DNA of 64,000 nucleotides from Streptosporangium carneum (GCF_027922005.1 NZ_BSEV01000001.1:87638-151637), one strand, 5' to 3'; shown: positions 16,950 through 26,236, counted from the stretch's first letter. Notes: generated by a model from the sequence alone, not told the origin. Made by a program: numbers and translations.

Positions 16950-19691
16950 ATGCACGGCCGACACCGGGAACGAGAGGCCATCGCCCGGCTTCTCGCCGAC
17001 GCGCGAGGCGGACGCAGCGGGGCGCTGGTCCTGCGCGGCGAAGCGGGCATCGGCAAGAGCGCACTGCTGCGCCATGCCGCCGAGAGCGCGGCGGCCCCCG
17101 AGCCCATGCGTGTGCTCACGTGCGCCGGCGTCGAGTCCGAGGTCGAACACGCGTTCAGCGGGCTGCTCGGGCTGTTGCGGCCGGTACTCCATCACCTTGA
17201 CGCGCTGCGCGGCGTCCAGGCAGAGGCGCTGCGCGGCGCGCTCGGCCTCACCGACTCCGCGGCCCCGGACTTCCCGGTCTCGGACTTCCCGGTCTCGGAC
17301 TTCCTGGTCTCGGCGGCGGTGCTCACGCTGCTCGCGGAGGCGGCGGCGAACCGCCCCCTGTTGGTCGTCGTCGACGACGTGCAGTGGCTGGACCACGCCT
17401 CCGCGGCCGCCCTGCTGTTCGCCGCTCGCCGGCTGGCCGACGAGCCTCTCGCGATGCTGCTCGCCGTACGCGAACCCGAACCGCTGCCGGTCAACACGGC
17501 CGGACTGACCGAACTCGTGCTGCACGGGCTGCCTCCGGAAGACGCCGCGCCGCTGCTCGAGGAGCACGGCTGGACGCTGCCTGCCCGCCAACGCGACGCC
17601 CTCTTCACGGCCACCGGCGGCAACCCGCTCGCCCTGATCGAACTGGCCCGGCTCGACGATCCCGATCGCGCCGTGCCCGACCTCGCCATGACCGGAACCC
17701 TGCCCGTGAGCACCAGAGTGCGCGCGGCGTTCCTGCGCCAGGTCGAAGCCCTGTCGGCGGACGGCCGTGCGGCACTGCTGGTGGCGTCCGCCGAGGAGAC
17801 CGGGGACGCCGGCACCGTTCTCGGGGCCGCCGCCCGGCTGGGCCTGCCCGCCGACGCCCTTGGCCCGGCCGAGCGGTCGGGACTGGTACGGCTCAACGGG
17901 ATCAGGGTCGGCTTCCGGCACCCGCTGATCCGCTCCGCCGTTTACGCGGACGCGCCTTTCGACCACCGCCGCGCCGCGCATCTGGCCATCGCCGCGCACC
18001 TGAGCGCGACCGGACGGGACGACCAGGCGATCTGGCACCGCGCCGTGGCCACGACCGCACCGGACGAGAAAATCGCCACCGCGCTGGAGCACAGCGCCGA
18101 CGCCGTCCGGCGGCGCGGCGGCGCGGCGGCGGCGATCTCCGTCCTGCGGCATGCCGCGCGGCTCAGCGAGTCGCCCGCCGACCGCCGCCAGAGGACGGTG
18201 ACCGCCGCCTTCGTGGCGCTGGACGCGGGCCGGCCAGGCCTGGCCAGGACACTCGTCGACCAGGTCATGGCCGAGCCCGTGCCCGCCGTGACACTGGCCC
18301 AGCTCAACGGGATCATCGAGTTGTACGACGGGGACCCCGCGATCGCCTACTCACACCTGATGCGGTGCGCCGAGCTCATGGCGTCCACCGAGCCCGAGGA
18401 GGCCGCCTGGACCCTCCTGCTCGCGGCCGGATCGGCGTTGCACGCCGGTGACATGGAGGCGTCGCTGCTGGCGACCCGGCGCATCACCGACCTGGACTGC
18501 TCACCCGCGACGCTCCGCGCCGCCGAAGGTCTCCTCGGCGGCTTCGAGGGCGTCGTCACCGGGGCCGAGCTGTGGGAGCTGCCAGGCGCCATGCCTCGGG
18601 GCCGAGGCGGGGGCGATGAGCGGCAGTGGATGTGGGCGACCGTGATCGGCTGGATGGGGCCCGACGACCACCAGGCCCTCCGGCTCGTCGAAGCCACCGG
18701 CCGCCGGGTCCGCGCCGAGGGCTCTGCCGCGCTGCTGACCGAGGTGCTGTTCTACCATGCCGACATCGAGTTCCGGCTCGGGCGCTGGGCGGAGGGGACC
18801 GCGCATGCCGAGGAAGGTCTCCGCTTCAGCTACGAGACCGGCCAGCGGGGCTGGACGGCCAACTTCCTCGCCCAGTCGGCGCGGTTCGCCGCCGTGCGCG
18901 GCGAGGCCGCGGCCTGCCGCAGGTATGCCCGACGGGCACTGGAGATCGCGTTCCCGCTGCGCGAGCGCGTGGCCGCTGCGACGGCGACCGGCGCGCTGGG
19001 GCTGCTGGCACTGGGGGAAGGCGCGTCGGCGGAGGCGTTCGCAGAGCTGACGCGCCTGTTCGAGCGGGGTTCGCCTCAATCCAATGACTTCGTCGCTCTC
19101 GCGATGCTCCCCGACCTGGTCGAGGCCGCCGTACACGCCGGGACCCCGGAGCCGGCCCGGCTGATCGTCGAGGCCATGGCGCCTCGGACCGCCGGTGTCC
19201 GCGGGCCGGTGGCCCTGAGCAGGAGTCATCTCTCCCACGCGATGCTCTCGGACGACGCCCACGCCGAGTCGCACTACCGGAGCGCGCTGGCGAGCGGCGG
19301 GCTCGATCAGCGCCTTTTCGACCGAGCCCGGACCGAACTCCTGTACGGCGAGTGGCTGCACCGCAACCACCGCGGGAGCGAGGCCCGGGCGATGCTCAGG
19401 GCTGCGAGCGAGACCTTCGAGGCGCTCGGGGCGGAACCTTGGGCACGGCGTGCCCTCGCCCGGTTCCGTGCGGCCGGCGGCGCCCGGCCCCGCCCGGGCC
19501 GGGCGGTCGCAGCCCTGCTCAGCCCACAGGAACTGGAAGTGTCCAGGCTCGCCGCGAGAGGGCTGAGCAACCGCGAGATCGGTGACCGGATGCACCTCAG
19601 CCCGCGGACGGTGGGCTCGCACCTGTACCGGACGTTTCCCAAACTCGGGATCTCCACGCGCGCCGAACTCCGCGACCTCGACCTCGACTGA
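16950..19691 (+). CDS. Large LuxR-family ATPase regulator (LAL type)
   Basis: The likely start is ATG 16950, opening MHGRHREREAIARLLADA; the longer open frame overlaps the divergent DUF2306 gene. The protein is about 913 residues: an N-terminal AAA/STAND ATPase with Walker A GEAGIGKSALL and Walker B LLVVVDDVQWLD, a long TPR-like helical middle, and a C-terminal LuxR HTH (LSPQELEVSRLAARGLSNRE, then SPRTVGSHLYR). Such LAL regulators activate secondary-metabolite or catabolic operons on binding an inducer. An in-frame triple repeat DFPVS/DFPVS/DFLVS (17268-17312) sits in the linker after the first ATPase strands. Confidence 0.93.
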   Translation: MHGRHREREAIARLLADARGGRSGALVLRGEAGIGKSALLRHAAESAAAPEPMRVLTCAGVESEVEHAFSGLLGLLRPVLHHLDALRGVQAEALRGALGLTDSAAPDFPVSDFPVSDFLVSAAVLTLLAEAAANRPLLVVVDDVQWLDHASAAALLFAARRLADEPLAMLLAVREPEPLPVNTAGLTELVLHGLPPEDAAPLLEEHGWTLPARQRDALFTATGGNPLALIELARLDDPDRAVPDLAMTGTLPVSTRVRAAFLRQVEALSADGRAALLVASAEETGDAGTVLGAAARLGLPADALGPAERSGLVRLNGIRVGFRHPLIRSAVYADAPFDHRRAAHLAIAAHLSATGRDDQAIWHRAVATTAPDEKIATALEHSADAVRRRGGAAAAISVLRHAARLSESPADRRQRTVTAAFVALDAGRPGLARTLVDQVMAEPVPAVTLAQLNGIIELYDGDPAIAYSHLMRCAELMASTEPEEAAWTLLLAAGSALHAGDMEASLLATRRITDLDCSPATLRAAEGLLGGFEGVVTGAELWELPGAMPRGRGGGDERQWMWATVIGWMGPDDHQALRLVEATGRRVRAEGSAALLTEVLFYHADIEFRLGRWAEGTAHAEEGLRFSYETGQRGWTANFLAQSARFAAVRGEAAACRRYARRALEIAFPLRERVAAATATGALGLLALGEGASAEAFAELTRLFERGSPQSNDFVALAMLPDLVEAAVHAGTPEPARLIVEAMAPRTAGVRGPVALSRSHLSHAMLSDDAHAESHYRSALASGGLDQRLFDRARTELLYGEWLHRNHRGSEARAMLRAASETFEALGAEPWARRALARFRAAGGARPRPGRAVAALLSPQELEVSRLAARGLSNREIGDRMHLSPRTVGSHLYRTFPKLGISTRAELRDLDLD

Positions 19692-19772
19692 CGAAGGCGT
19701 GCCCGCTCGTACGGGATCCGTGAACGCTCGACGGGGCCCTCTGAGCACCTCCCGGCAAGGCCGGGCATCCGG

Positions 19773-20666
19773 CTACCGGCGGGGCAGCGTGCGGGTGAAG
19801 TAGGCCGCTGCGGCGTCCGCCGCCGTCGTGACCTGCGGTTCCTGGTCATAGAAGGCGAACTGGTCGCCCTCGGTCCAGACGAACTCCCTGGGCCCGGCCA
19901 GCGCGGCGTGGAAGCGCCGTGCCCCGTCCGGGATGGCGGCGTCCTCGCTGTGCACGAGCAGGGTGGGCTGGGTGATCTGCGGGGCCAACGCGATGGAGTC
20001 GTAGGCGAGCCAGCCCGGCCAGGCCATGACGGCGAAGCGGTTGGGCCAGGCGGGGATGCCGCCGCGATCGGGGTTGAGGTAGAAGTCGATGTCGAACGGC
20101 ATGGCGGCGCGTGGATCGGAGCCGCTGACGACCGGCACGTACTCGACCTCGCCGGTCGCCTCGTACCTCGCGCGTGCCCGTGCGGCCTCGGCGAGCTTGC
20201 CCGCGACGCCCTCCTCACCGCCGTACACCTCCCGGCAGATCTCGGGGTCGTGCAGCCAGGGCGCGACGAGCGCCAGCGACCGGACGCGGGGATCGCCGAC
20301 GGCGTTCCCGCTCATGTACATCGCGGCCGCGCAGACGCCGAGCGCGCCGAGACGGGCGGCGTTCACCGCAGGGTGTCCGGCGAGGAAGGTGACCGCGTGG
20401 TTGATGTCGCGGACCTTCCGTTCCGGCGCCTCGTAGTCGCGAGGCTCGCCCTCGGATTCGCCGTAGCCGGTGAAGTCGAAGGACAGGGCGGCGAACCCGC
20501 GGTCGGCGAGCCGTTCGGCGTACCGGTCGGCCATCAGCTCCTTGACGCTCGTCCAGGTGCCCGCCACCACGATGCCCGGTGCCGGGCCGGTGTCGCCGGG
20601 CAGGAACAGGTTCCCGGTCAGCGTCACGTCGCCGGCGGAGAACGTCACCTTCTGCACAGTGGTCAT
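19773..20666 (-). CDS. Alpha/beta hydrolase with cysteine at nucleophile elbow
   Basis: A protein of 297 residues starting MTTVQKVTFSAGDVTLTGNL, a typical YcjY/dienelactone-hydrolase-like alpha/beta fold. The FDFTGYGESEGEPRD strand and loop are conserved. The nucleophile elbow reads LGVCAAAMYMS, with Cys where serine hydrolases have Ser, as in dienelactone hydrolases. An acid lies in LLVHSEDAAIPDGARRF; the usual C-terminal catalytic His is not obvious near FVWTEGDQFAFYDQEPQ. It is the last gene of a five-gene operon of small-molecule enzymes under a divergent LysR regulator. The substrate is unknown. Confidence 0.87.
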   Translation of the reverse strand: MTTVQKVTFSAGDVTLTGNLFLPGDTGPAPGIVVAGTWTSVKELMADRYAERLADRGFAALSFDFTGYGESEGEPRDYEAPERKVRDINHAVTFLAGHPAVNAARLGALGVCAAAMYMSGNAVGDPRVRSLALVAPWLHDPEICREVYGGEEGVAGKLAEAARARARYEATGEVEYVPVVSGSDPRAAMPFDIDFYLNPDRGGIPAWPNRFAVMAWPGWLAYDSIALAPQITQPTLLVHSEDAAIPDGARRFHAALAGPREFVWTEGDQFAFYDQEPQVTTAADAAAAYFTRTLPRR

Positions 20667-20684
20667 GAACGTTCGCTCCTTCGA

Positions 20685-21815
20685 TCAGTTCGCACAGGTC
20701 AGTTCGGCTTTGGTGATGGACGAGCCGTCGACGGTGAATGCTCCCGCCAGCGCGTCGAGGTTCCGGCCGTTGACCGCGGTGACGTAGGCGCTCACCGGCG
20801 CGAGCAGCCCGTCCGTCCCTTCGTGGGGGGTGTCCGCGCAGGCGGCAGGCGTCTTCGCGGGGTCCTCGGCGGACAGCTCCCGCGCGACGGCCTTGATGTT
20901 CTCCTGCACGATGGTCGGAAGGTCCGCGACCGGTGGACGGCCGGGGTAGGCGCGGTCCAGCTCGGCGATGATCGACTTCTGCTCGCCCGGGCCGACCGTC
21001 CTGCCCTCGGGCGAGTCCGGGGCGACGGCCGGCCGGACCAGGCCGCGGAACACCTGGAGATACCGGCGCTGCTCGTCGATCAACGCGCGGGCCGGGCCTG
21101 CGGCACCGTGTCCCGGGTACATCGTCCTGGCCCCGGAGAAGCGCCCACCGAGCTGATCGAGGATCTGGAGCCAGCCACAGCTGGCCCCCTCGATCAGCGC
21201 GGGCGTGACCTTGCCGGTCGCCAGGTCGCCGGAGAAGAGGTCACCGGTTTCGGGACGGTAGTAGACGTTCGCGATGTCGGACTCGCCGTGGGCGAACGTG
21301 GCGGTCTCGAAGCGGAGGCCCCCGACCTGTAACGGTGCGCCGTCCTCGAAGGTCCGGTCGGCGTAGGTGAGCGTGGCGGGGAAGTCCGCGTTCGCCGAAC
21401 GGGCCAGCGGGTAGAAGCCCCGATCGTCCTCCCGCATCGTCTTGTCGGTCGCCTTGGACGCGTAGACGGGGGCCTCGGGGAACGCCTCGTGAAAGGCGCT
21501 CGCCCCGCCCACATGGTCGGGATGGGAGTGGGTGAGCAGGACGGCGGCGACCGGCTGGCCGGTCTTCTTGATCTCCGCCACCGCTTTCCGAGCGTCGGTC
21601 GGCGTGCGCAGGGTGTCGACGAGGACCAGGCCCTCCGGCGCCTGGATCCAGTAGGTGTTGACCGAACCCGGGTTGGACGAGGCGAAGCGTCCCGGCTCCG
21701 CCTTTCGCGCGGGCGGCGCCACGGTCCGGTCGTCGTTCGAACAGCCCGCCACCGACGCGATCGCGCATGCGGCGGCGGAGCTTGCGGCGAGAAGGCGCCG
21801 CAGTCTCTGGTTCAT
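20685..21815 (-). CDS. MBL-fold metallohydrolase lipoprotein
   Basis: A protein of 376 residues with a lipoprotein signal (lipobox VAGC, Cys near residue 25). The metallo-beta-lactamase fold is shown by the metal-binding motif THSHPDHVGG, a second-metal Asp in LFSGDLATGKV and a His in MYPGHGAAGP. The enzyme acts outside the membrane, probably as a hydrolase on a small ester or lactam. A C-terminal extension of about 100 residues beyond the fold has a Cys near the end and no recognised domain. It lies between NmrA-like and alpha/beta hydrolase genes with 34 and 18 bp gaps, so one operon. Confidence 0.9.
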   Translation of the reverse strand: MNQRLRRLLAASSAAACAIASVAGCSNDDRTVAPPARKAEPGRFASSNPGSVNTYWIQAPEGLVLVDTLRTPTDARKAVAEIKKTGQPVAAVLLTHSHPDHVGGASAFHEAFPEAPVYASKATDKTMREDDRGFYPLARSANADFPATLTYADRTFEDGAPLQVGGLRFETATFAHGESDIANVYYRPETGDLFSGDLATGKVTPALIEGASCGWLQILDQLGGRFSGARTMYPGHGAAGPARALIDEQRRYLQVFRGLVRPAVAPDSPEGRTVGPGEQKSIIAELDRAYPGRPPVADLPTIVQENIKAVARELSAEDPAKTPAACADTPHEGTDGLLAPVSAYVTAVNGRNLDALAGAFTVDGSSITKAELTCAN

Positions 21816-21849
21816 CTGGAGCCTTCGTGGAATGGGGATGCGAGCGGGT

Positions 21850-22680
21850 TCAGCGGAAGTCGTCCGCGTGGGCCTGTGCCCACTGCTCGAAGGTGCGGGG
21901 CTCGCGGCCGGTGACCTCGCGGACGGTCGGGCGGACGACCGACTCGTCGAGCGAGCCGTTCACGGAGAAGTCGAAGAACGCGTCCACGTACTCGACGGGC
22001 ATGGTGGCGAGCAGGTCGGTGCGCGCCTCCTCGTTCGTCAGGCCCACGAACTCCAGATCACGGCCGAGGACCTCGGCCAGCACAGCGACCTGGTCGGCGG
22101 GCGGCATCGCGACCGGACCCGTCGGCCGGAGGATCTCGCCCCGGTACTCCTCCGACAGCAGCGCGCGGGCGGCGACGGCCCCGATGTCGTGCGGGTCGAC
22201 GCTCGCCGTGCGGACGTCCGGGAACGGCACCCGCACCCGGTCTCCGGACCGGAGCTGCGGCAGCCAGCGCAGAGCATTGGACATGAACGCGCTCGGCCGC
22301 AGGAACGTCCACGGCAGCCCGGACTCCCGCACGGCGGACTCGGACGCGGCCATGAAACGGGTCACCGCGTTGGTCATGTCGCGGCTCCCGGCCGAGCCGC
22401 CGGACAGCAGCACGACCTGTTCCACTCCCGCACGCCGAGCCTCGGCCACCAGGCCCGGCATGTCCTCGTACCCGGGGAGCAGGAACACCGCGCGGGCCCC
22501 GTCCAGTGCTTCGGTCATGCTCTCCGGCCGGTTGAGGTCGCCCGTCACCGCCTCGACGCCGTCCGGCAGCGGTGTGGTGTCCGGCTTCCGCACCAGCGCC
22601 CGGACGGGTTCACCGGCTGCCGCCAGGGCCCGGACCACTTCGGAGCCGACGTTTCCTGTCGCACCCGTCACCAAGATCAT
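21850..22680 (-). CDS. NAD(P)H-binding NmrA-like protein
   Basis: A protein of 276 residues opening with MILVTGATGNVGSEVVRAL, the NAD(P)-binding loop of atypical short-chain dehydrogenases (NmrA/SDR a5). VRALVRKPDTTPLPDGVEAV is the second conserved strand. No Tyr-x3-Lys active site is evident, so it could be a redox sensor or an NAD(P)H-dependent reductase of a non-classical type. It is the third gene of the LysR-linked operon, 22 bp after the SDR. Confidence 0.92.
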   Translation of the reverse strand: MILVTGATGNVGSEVVRALAAAGEPVRALVRKPDTTPLPDGVEAVTGDLNRPESMTEALDGARAVFLLPGYEDMPGLVAEARRAGVEQVVLLSGGSAGSRDMTNAVTRFMAASESAVRESGLPWTFLRPSAFMSNALRWLPQLRSGDRVRVPFPDVRTASVDPHDIGAVAARALLSEEYRGEILRPTGPVAMPPADQVAVLAEVLGRDLEFVGLTNEEARTDLLATMPVEYVDAFFDFSVNGSLDESVVRPTVREVTGREPRTFEQWAQAHADDFR

Positions 22681-22702
22681 TTCATTGTCCTTCGCAGGGT
22701 GT

Positions 22703-23383
22703 TCACCAGGGGAGGGGACGGCCGTCGCGGAAGAACCCGCCGGTCGGGCCGTCGTCGGGCAGTGTGGCCGCCCAGACGACGCCGGCCGCGCCCTCGGAGA
22801 CGGGACGGCCGCCCGGGCCTCCCATGTCCGTCGCGACCCAGCCCGGGCAGATCGCGTTCACGAGGACGCCGTCACCGCGAAGCTCCGCCGCCAGCATGCG
22901 GGTCAGGGCGTTGAGGGCCACCTTGGTGGTGCCGTACGCCGGGGTGCCGCCGCCCATGTTGGTCAGCGAGGCCGCCTCGCTGGACACGTTGACGATCCTG
23001 GGGTGCGCGCTCTCACGCAGGAGCGGCAGCAGCTCCTGGATCAGCCGCCAGGGACCGTACAGGTTCGTCTCGGCGGCCTCGCGGACAACGTCCAGGTCGG
23101 CGGACGCACCGCTCTGCCAGGTGTCGTAGGTGATGGCGGCGTTGTTGACCAGAACGTCCAGCCGCCCGTACCGCTCGGCGACAGCGGCCGCCACCCCCGC
23201 GATGTCCTCCTCGGAGGTGACGTCGAGCCGTAGTGGGACGACGTCGCCTCCGAGCTCCCTGGCCGTGGTCTCGGCCGCCTCCGGCGATCGGGCGGTGAGG
23301 AGGACGGTGTGGCCGAGTGCCGCCAGCTCGCGGCAGACCTCCCGGCCGATCCCCCGGTTGGCGCCGGTCACGAGGACGATCAT
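22703..23383 (-). CDS. Short-chain dehydrogenase/reductase
   Basis: I choose ATG 23383, giving MIVLVTGANRGIGREVCREL with the classical TGxxxGIG cofactor loop; the open frame upstream belongs to the previous gene's region. The 226-residue protein has NNAAI, a catalytic Ser in IVNVSSEA, and YGTTKVALNAL with the Tyr-x3-Lys dyad. It would oxidise or reduce an alcohol/carbonyl using NADP(H). The start overlaps the stop of the SnoaL-like gene by ATGA. Confidence 0.93.
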   Translation of the reverse strand: MIVLVTGANRGIGREVCRELAALGHTVLLTARSPEAAETTARELGGDVVPLRLDVTSEEDIAGVAAAVAERYGRLDVLVNNAAITYDTWQSGASADLDVVREAAETNLYGPWRLIQELLPLLRESAHPRIVNVSSEAASLTNMGGGTPAYGTTKVALNALTRMLAAELRGDGVLVNAICPGWVATDMGGPGGRPVSEGAAGVVWAATLPDDGPTGGFFRDGRPLPW

Positions 23384-23835
23384 CCGTTTCCCACCGCCAG
23401 GGACATCAGGTTCCGGTTGCCGTCGGCCCAGGTGGCGGTCATCACCACAGCGCCGATCTTCCACGCGTCGTCCGACCGGACCAGGTCGAAGCGGTAGGTG
23501 CCGCCCAGCGTCCACAGCGACGAGCCGAACGGATCGGTGAGGCGGTGCGTGGCCTGGAACGACGCCGTGCAGACCGCGGTGTCGCCGTCGACGGTCACCA
23601 GGTGGTTCGTGATCAGGTGCTGCGTGGCGTCGAACGCGCCGAGCAGGCCCGACCACGCCTCGACGATCTGCGCCGGCGTCAGCACGGCGGGCTCGCCGCC
23701 GTTCAGGCTGGTGTAGTCCAGGGTCACCGAGTCCGCGAACACCTCGCCCAGACGGTCCCACTCGCGCTGGTCGGCGTGCCATGCCATGCGGGTGCAGGTC
23801 TCGATGATCGCCAGGCGATCCTCCGTAGTGCTCAT
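23380..23835 (-). CDS. SnoaL-like (NTF2-fold) protein
   Basis: A protein of 151 residues beginning MSTTEDRLAIIETCTRMAWH, with the pattern of SnoaL_4 proteins: a helical start, D-rich segment FADSVTLDYTSLNGGEP and a closing strand set RTYRF-like/DDAWKIGAVVMTATWADG. Such NTF2-fold proteins act as cyclases, isomerases or hydrolases on small molecules in natural-product and catabolic pathways. It is the first gene of the five-gene operon and diverges from the LysR regulator with only 61 bp between starts. Confidence 0.9.
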   Translation of the reverse strand: MSTTEDRLAIIETCTRMAWHADQREWDRLGEVFADSVTLDYTSLNGGEPAVLTPAQIVEAWSGLLGAFDATQHLITNHLVTVDGDTAVCTASFQATHRLTDPFGSSLWTLGGTYRFDLVRSDDAWKIGAVVMTATWADGNRNLMSLAVGNG

Positions 23836-23883
23836 GCCGCAATCGTGGCGTCACCCTTTTCGGCACGTCCAATATCTGTTGTA

Positions 23884-23898
23884 ATAGCCAATAGCTAT
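23884..23898. promoter_or_regulatory. Inverted repeat in LysR/operon divergent region
   Basis: ATAGC-CAATA-GCTAT is a 5 bp-arm inverted repeat of the T-N11-A type bound by LysR regulators. It overlaps the ATG of the lysR-type gene and lies 49 bp from the start of the divergent operon. The gap contains no clear Shine-Dalgarno for the regulator, so its mRNA could be leaderless. Confidence 0.5.
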
Positions 23899-24790
23899 GG
23901 ATGCTCATCTGCGTGACATGAGGTATTTCGTGACCGTCGCGGAGGAGCTCAGCTTCACCCGCGCGGCCGAGCGCCTGTTCATCTCGCAGCCGACGCTCAG
24001 CAAGCAGATACGCCAGCTCGAAGAGCTGATGCGGGTGAGGCTGTTCGAACGCGACCGGCGCACGGTGCGGCTCACCGCGCCGGGCGAGGCGCTGCTGCCG
24101 GCCGCCCGCGAGCTGCTCCAGCAGTGGAACGAGGTCCAGCGGGTCGTCGGCGACGCCGCCGCCGCCGAATCCTCACGGCTGACCGTGGGCATGTCGACCA
24201 GTGTCGGACGCGGCCTCCTGGGAACGCTGCGGGAACGGTTCACCGAACGCCGTCCGGGCTGCGACCTGCGGCTGCGTCAGGTCAACTGGACCGACCCCAC
24301 GGCGGGCCTGGCCGAGGGCGAGGTCGACGTGGCGTTCGTCTGGCTGCCGTTCCCCGGCCAGGACGATCTCAACGTCCGCGTCGTGGCCCGAGAGCCGCGC
24401 TGGGTCGCGTTCCGGCACGACCACTGGCTGGCCGAACGGGACAAGGTCGACTTCGCCGAGCTCCTGGACGAGAGCTTCCTGGCACTCCCCGAAAGCGCCG
24501 GCCCGCTCCGCGACCACTGGCTCGCGACCGACGAGCGCGGCGGGCGGCCACCGGTGGTCTGCACGACCGTGACGAACGCCGAGGAGACCTTCGCGGCGCT
24601 TGAGAGCGGCGACACCGTCGTCCTGCTCGCCGCCGGCAACGCCGAGATCTACCGACGGCCGGGGATCATGACCATCCCGGTCACGGGTCTGTCCCCGAGC
24701 GTGCTCGCCCTCGCATGGCGCCCCGGCGATCATCGCAGCGCCATCCGCGACCTGGTCGAGGCCCTGTCGCCCGAAAGAACGCCTGGGTGA
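23897..24790 (+). CDS. LysR-family transcriptional regulator
   Basis: A protein of 297 residues with the LysR HTH at the N-terminus (LRDMRYFVTVAEELSFTRAA, RLFISQPTLSKQIRQLEE) and a C-terminal periplasmic-binding-like effector domain starting near RLTVGMSTSVGRG. Divergent from the SnoaL-SDR-NmrA-MBL-hydrolase operon, which is the classical layout for a LysR regulator and its target. The inverted repeat overlapping its start is a likely autoregulatory site. The inducer is unknown, presumably a substrate of the operon. Confidence 0.94.
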   Translation: MDAHLRDMRYFVTVAEELSFTRAAERLFISQPTLSKQIRQLEELMRVRLFERDRRTVRLTAPGEALLPAARELLQQWNEVQRVVGDAAAAESSRLTVGMSTSVGRGLLGTLRERFTERRPGCDLRLRQVNWTDPTAGLAEGEVDVAFVWLPFPGQDDLNVRVVAREPRWVAFRHDHWLAERDKVDFAELLDESFLALPESAGPLRDHWLATDERGGRPPVVCTTVTNAEETFAALESGDTVVLLAAGNAEIYRRPGIMTIPVTGLSPSVLALAWRPGDHRSAIRDLVEALSPERTPG

Positions 24791-24853
24791 GGCGGCAGGA
24801 CTCCGCCCTCGACGGCTGACGCCGTTGCTGTGTTTCACCGCCGTACGGACACG

Positions 24854-24890
24854 TCAGAGGCCCTCCGGGATCACCCCAGAGGGCCTCTGA
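24854..24890. terminator. Hairpin next to tRNA-Thr 3' remnant
   Basis: TCAGAGGCCCTC (24854-24865) and GAGGGCCTCTGA (24879-24890) are perfect 12 bp arms around a 13-base loop. It follows the LysR gene by 63 bp and precedes, on the minus strand, the first partial tRNA copy; it may be the original terminator of the tRNA-Thr before island insertion. Confidence 0.6.
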
Positions 24891-24895
24891 CCTGC

Positions 24896-24940
24896 GGAGC
24901 CGCCTTGGGGAATCGAACCCCAGCCCCCTTCACTACGATT
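24896..24940 (-). repeat. Partial tRNA-Thr 3' half, att remnant 1
   Basis: This stretch matches the 3' half of the tRNA-Thr gene at 30295-30371 (T-arm, acceptor 3' strand and part of the anticodon arm) with several substitutions, including the CCA end reading CCG. It cannot form a full tRNA. It marks the outer left end of the island and is most diverged, so probably oldest or under no selection. Confidence 0.8.
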
Positions 24941-25168
24941 TAGAACACGATCGTCCAGAACCGTCCACGGCTGTCTTCTTGGCCCGGTCGAGCGGGCTCC
25001 ACGGGATCCCTCAGTCCATGGTTGTCCAGGACTGTTGTTGGCATCCGCGGTCGCCTCGATGTTGCCTGTCTCTTCAGGAGAGTGTCTTCTCGCAGCGAGC
25101 GAGCCGTTTCTCCAGGCGTTCTCGGACCGTTTCCCCCGGGGGCCGCCCACCACCGACCAAGAGGCTTG

Positions 25169-25771
25169 TCACCAGGCCTCCTCCCACGTTCCCTCGGGGA
25201 TGCGGTAAAGGGTTCGGGTCGACGCGAACCATTCCCGGTCGAGGAAGCGTCCTGTGATTCGGCCCACCATGCACAACATGAGATGCAGGTGCTGCCTGTG
25301 GCTTCCATCCTCACTGAGCGCGAGCCCGTTCGCATACGGCCTGTGGTCAGGGAGGTCCATGTGTCCCTCCTCGTCCGGCGGACCGGCGTATCCGAGCTGT
25401 GCGCCGTCGTAGTAGAGGTACAGCCCCTCAAGGAGACAGCGGTCGTCGTCGTAACGGATCTGGAAGACGCGTCGTTTTCCCAGGTTGCGGATGGCGGGGT
25501 GGTACGGATAAAGGCCGAAGGCGAGAACGTGCGTCCAGCCAGGCGCGTGCGGGCCGATCCAGACGGTGTCCGCCGGCCGCCCCTGGTACATCTCGATCAG
25601 CGTTTCGAGATCGCAATTCAGCTTCGTGTCCAGATCCACCCGGAGTAGCTGGGACACTTCTTCCGGATCGTCGCTCTCGACCCAGAGTCCATGGAAGTAA
25701 TAGTAAAGACTGTGCTCGACCAGCAGGTCCCACTGGTTTTCCTCGGGAAGCGCCAGCTCCGGATTCTTCAT
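25169..25771 (-). CDS. Hypothetical protein (island cargo)
   Basis: I choose ATG 25771, preceded by GAGAGTGAGAAG; the open frame runs 23 codons further upstream without support. The 200-residue acidic protein contains LLVEHSLYYYFHGLWVESDD, VFQIRYDDDRCLLEGLYLYY and WFASTRTLYRIPEGTWEEAW. It has no signal peptide or membrane segment and no family I recognise. It lies alone between att remnants 1 and 2. Its codon use is ordinary for the genome, so it is likely a real gene. Confidence 0.7.
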   Translation of the reverse strand: MKNPELALPEENQWDLLVEHSLYYYFHGLWVESDDPEEVSQLLRVDLDTKLNCDLETLIEMYQGRPADTVWIGPHAPGWTHVLAFGLYPYHPAIRNLGKRRVFQIRYDDDRCLLEGLYLYYDGAQLGYAGPPDEEGHMDLPDHRPYANGLALSEDGSHRQHLHLMLCMVGRITGRFLDREWFASTRTLYRIPEGTWEEAW

Positions 25772-26152
25772 CTTCTCACTCTCGCACCGTGGCCCTGCCG
25801 GACAAATGGAGTACGGGGTCACCAGGCGGTCACCCGGCAACCCCGCTGTCTACAGATAAAGCTGACTACGACCCGATCACCCGACCCTCATTCTACGATC
25901 TTCACCCCAGAAAGGGCTCTCGCTGATCTCGGTGGAGGTTTTCTCGGGGTCGCACGCGAGGAGTCGGCGTTCGCCGTAAAACGCCTGGAGAGCGTCTCCG
26001 TGCTTTTGGTCGCAGCTGGCGTAGACCGCTCGAACGGAATAGTTGTTCTTGTCCTTGGCCGCTCCTCGCTCAGTGGAGGCGAGGTCCGACAGCAAGCGGG
26101 AACCCGGCCCGGCGATCCGGCCTCGCCGTACAGCGTCAGCAGGAGGGATGAC
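25772..26152. other. Region between hypothetical gene and att remnant 2, no gene seen
   Basis: About 380 bp without a convincing coding frame. Minus-strand frames crossing this area run into the tRNA remnant and are not believable as genes. It may contain decayed coding sequence. Confidence 0.4.
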
Positions 26153-26236
26153 AAAAGGCCCCCACCGGAACCCGGTGGGGGCCTCTGACCTGGAGCCGCC
26201 CTGGGGAATCGAACCCCAGACCCCTTCATTACGAGT
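26153..26236 (-). repeat. tRNA-Thr 3' half with terminator, att remnant 2
   Basis: The sequence is nearly identical to 30254-30340. It holds the same GC-rich terminator hairpin (arms 26156-26168 and 26172-26184, with TTTT on the minus strand) plus the tRNA 3' half from the CCA end (26191) to the anticodon arm (26236), with about two mismatches. The match stops abruptly within the anticodon stem, so it is an attachment-site copy and not a functional tRNA. Confidence 0.85.

Noticed and set aside
26191-26236. Second functional tRNA-Thr
   Set aside because: Only the 3' half is present; the match stops inside the anticodon arm.
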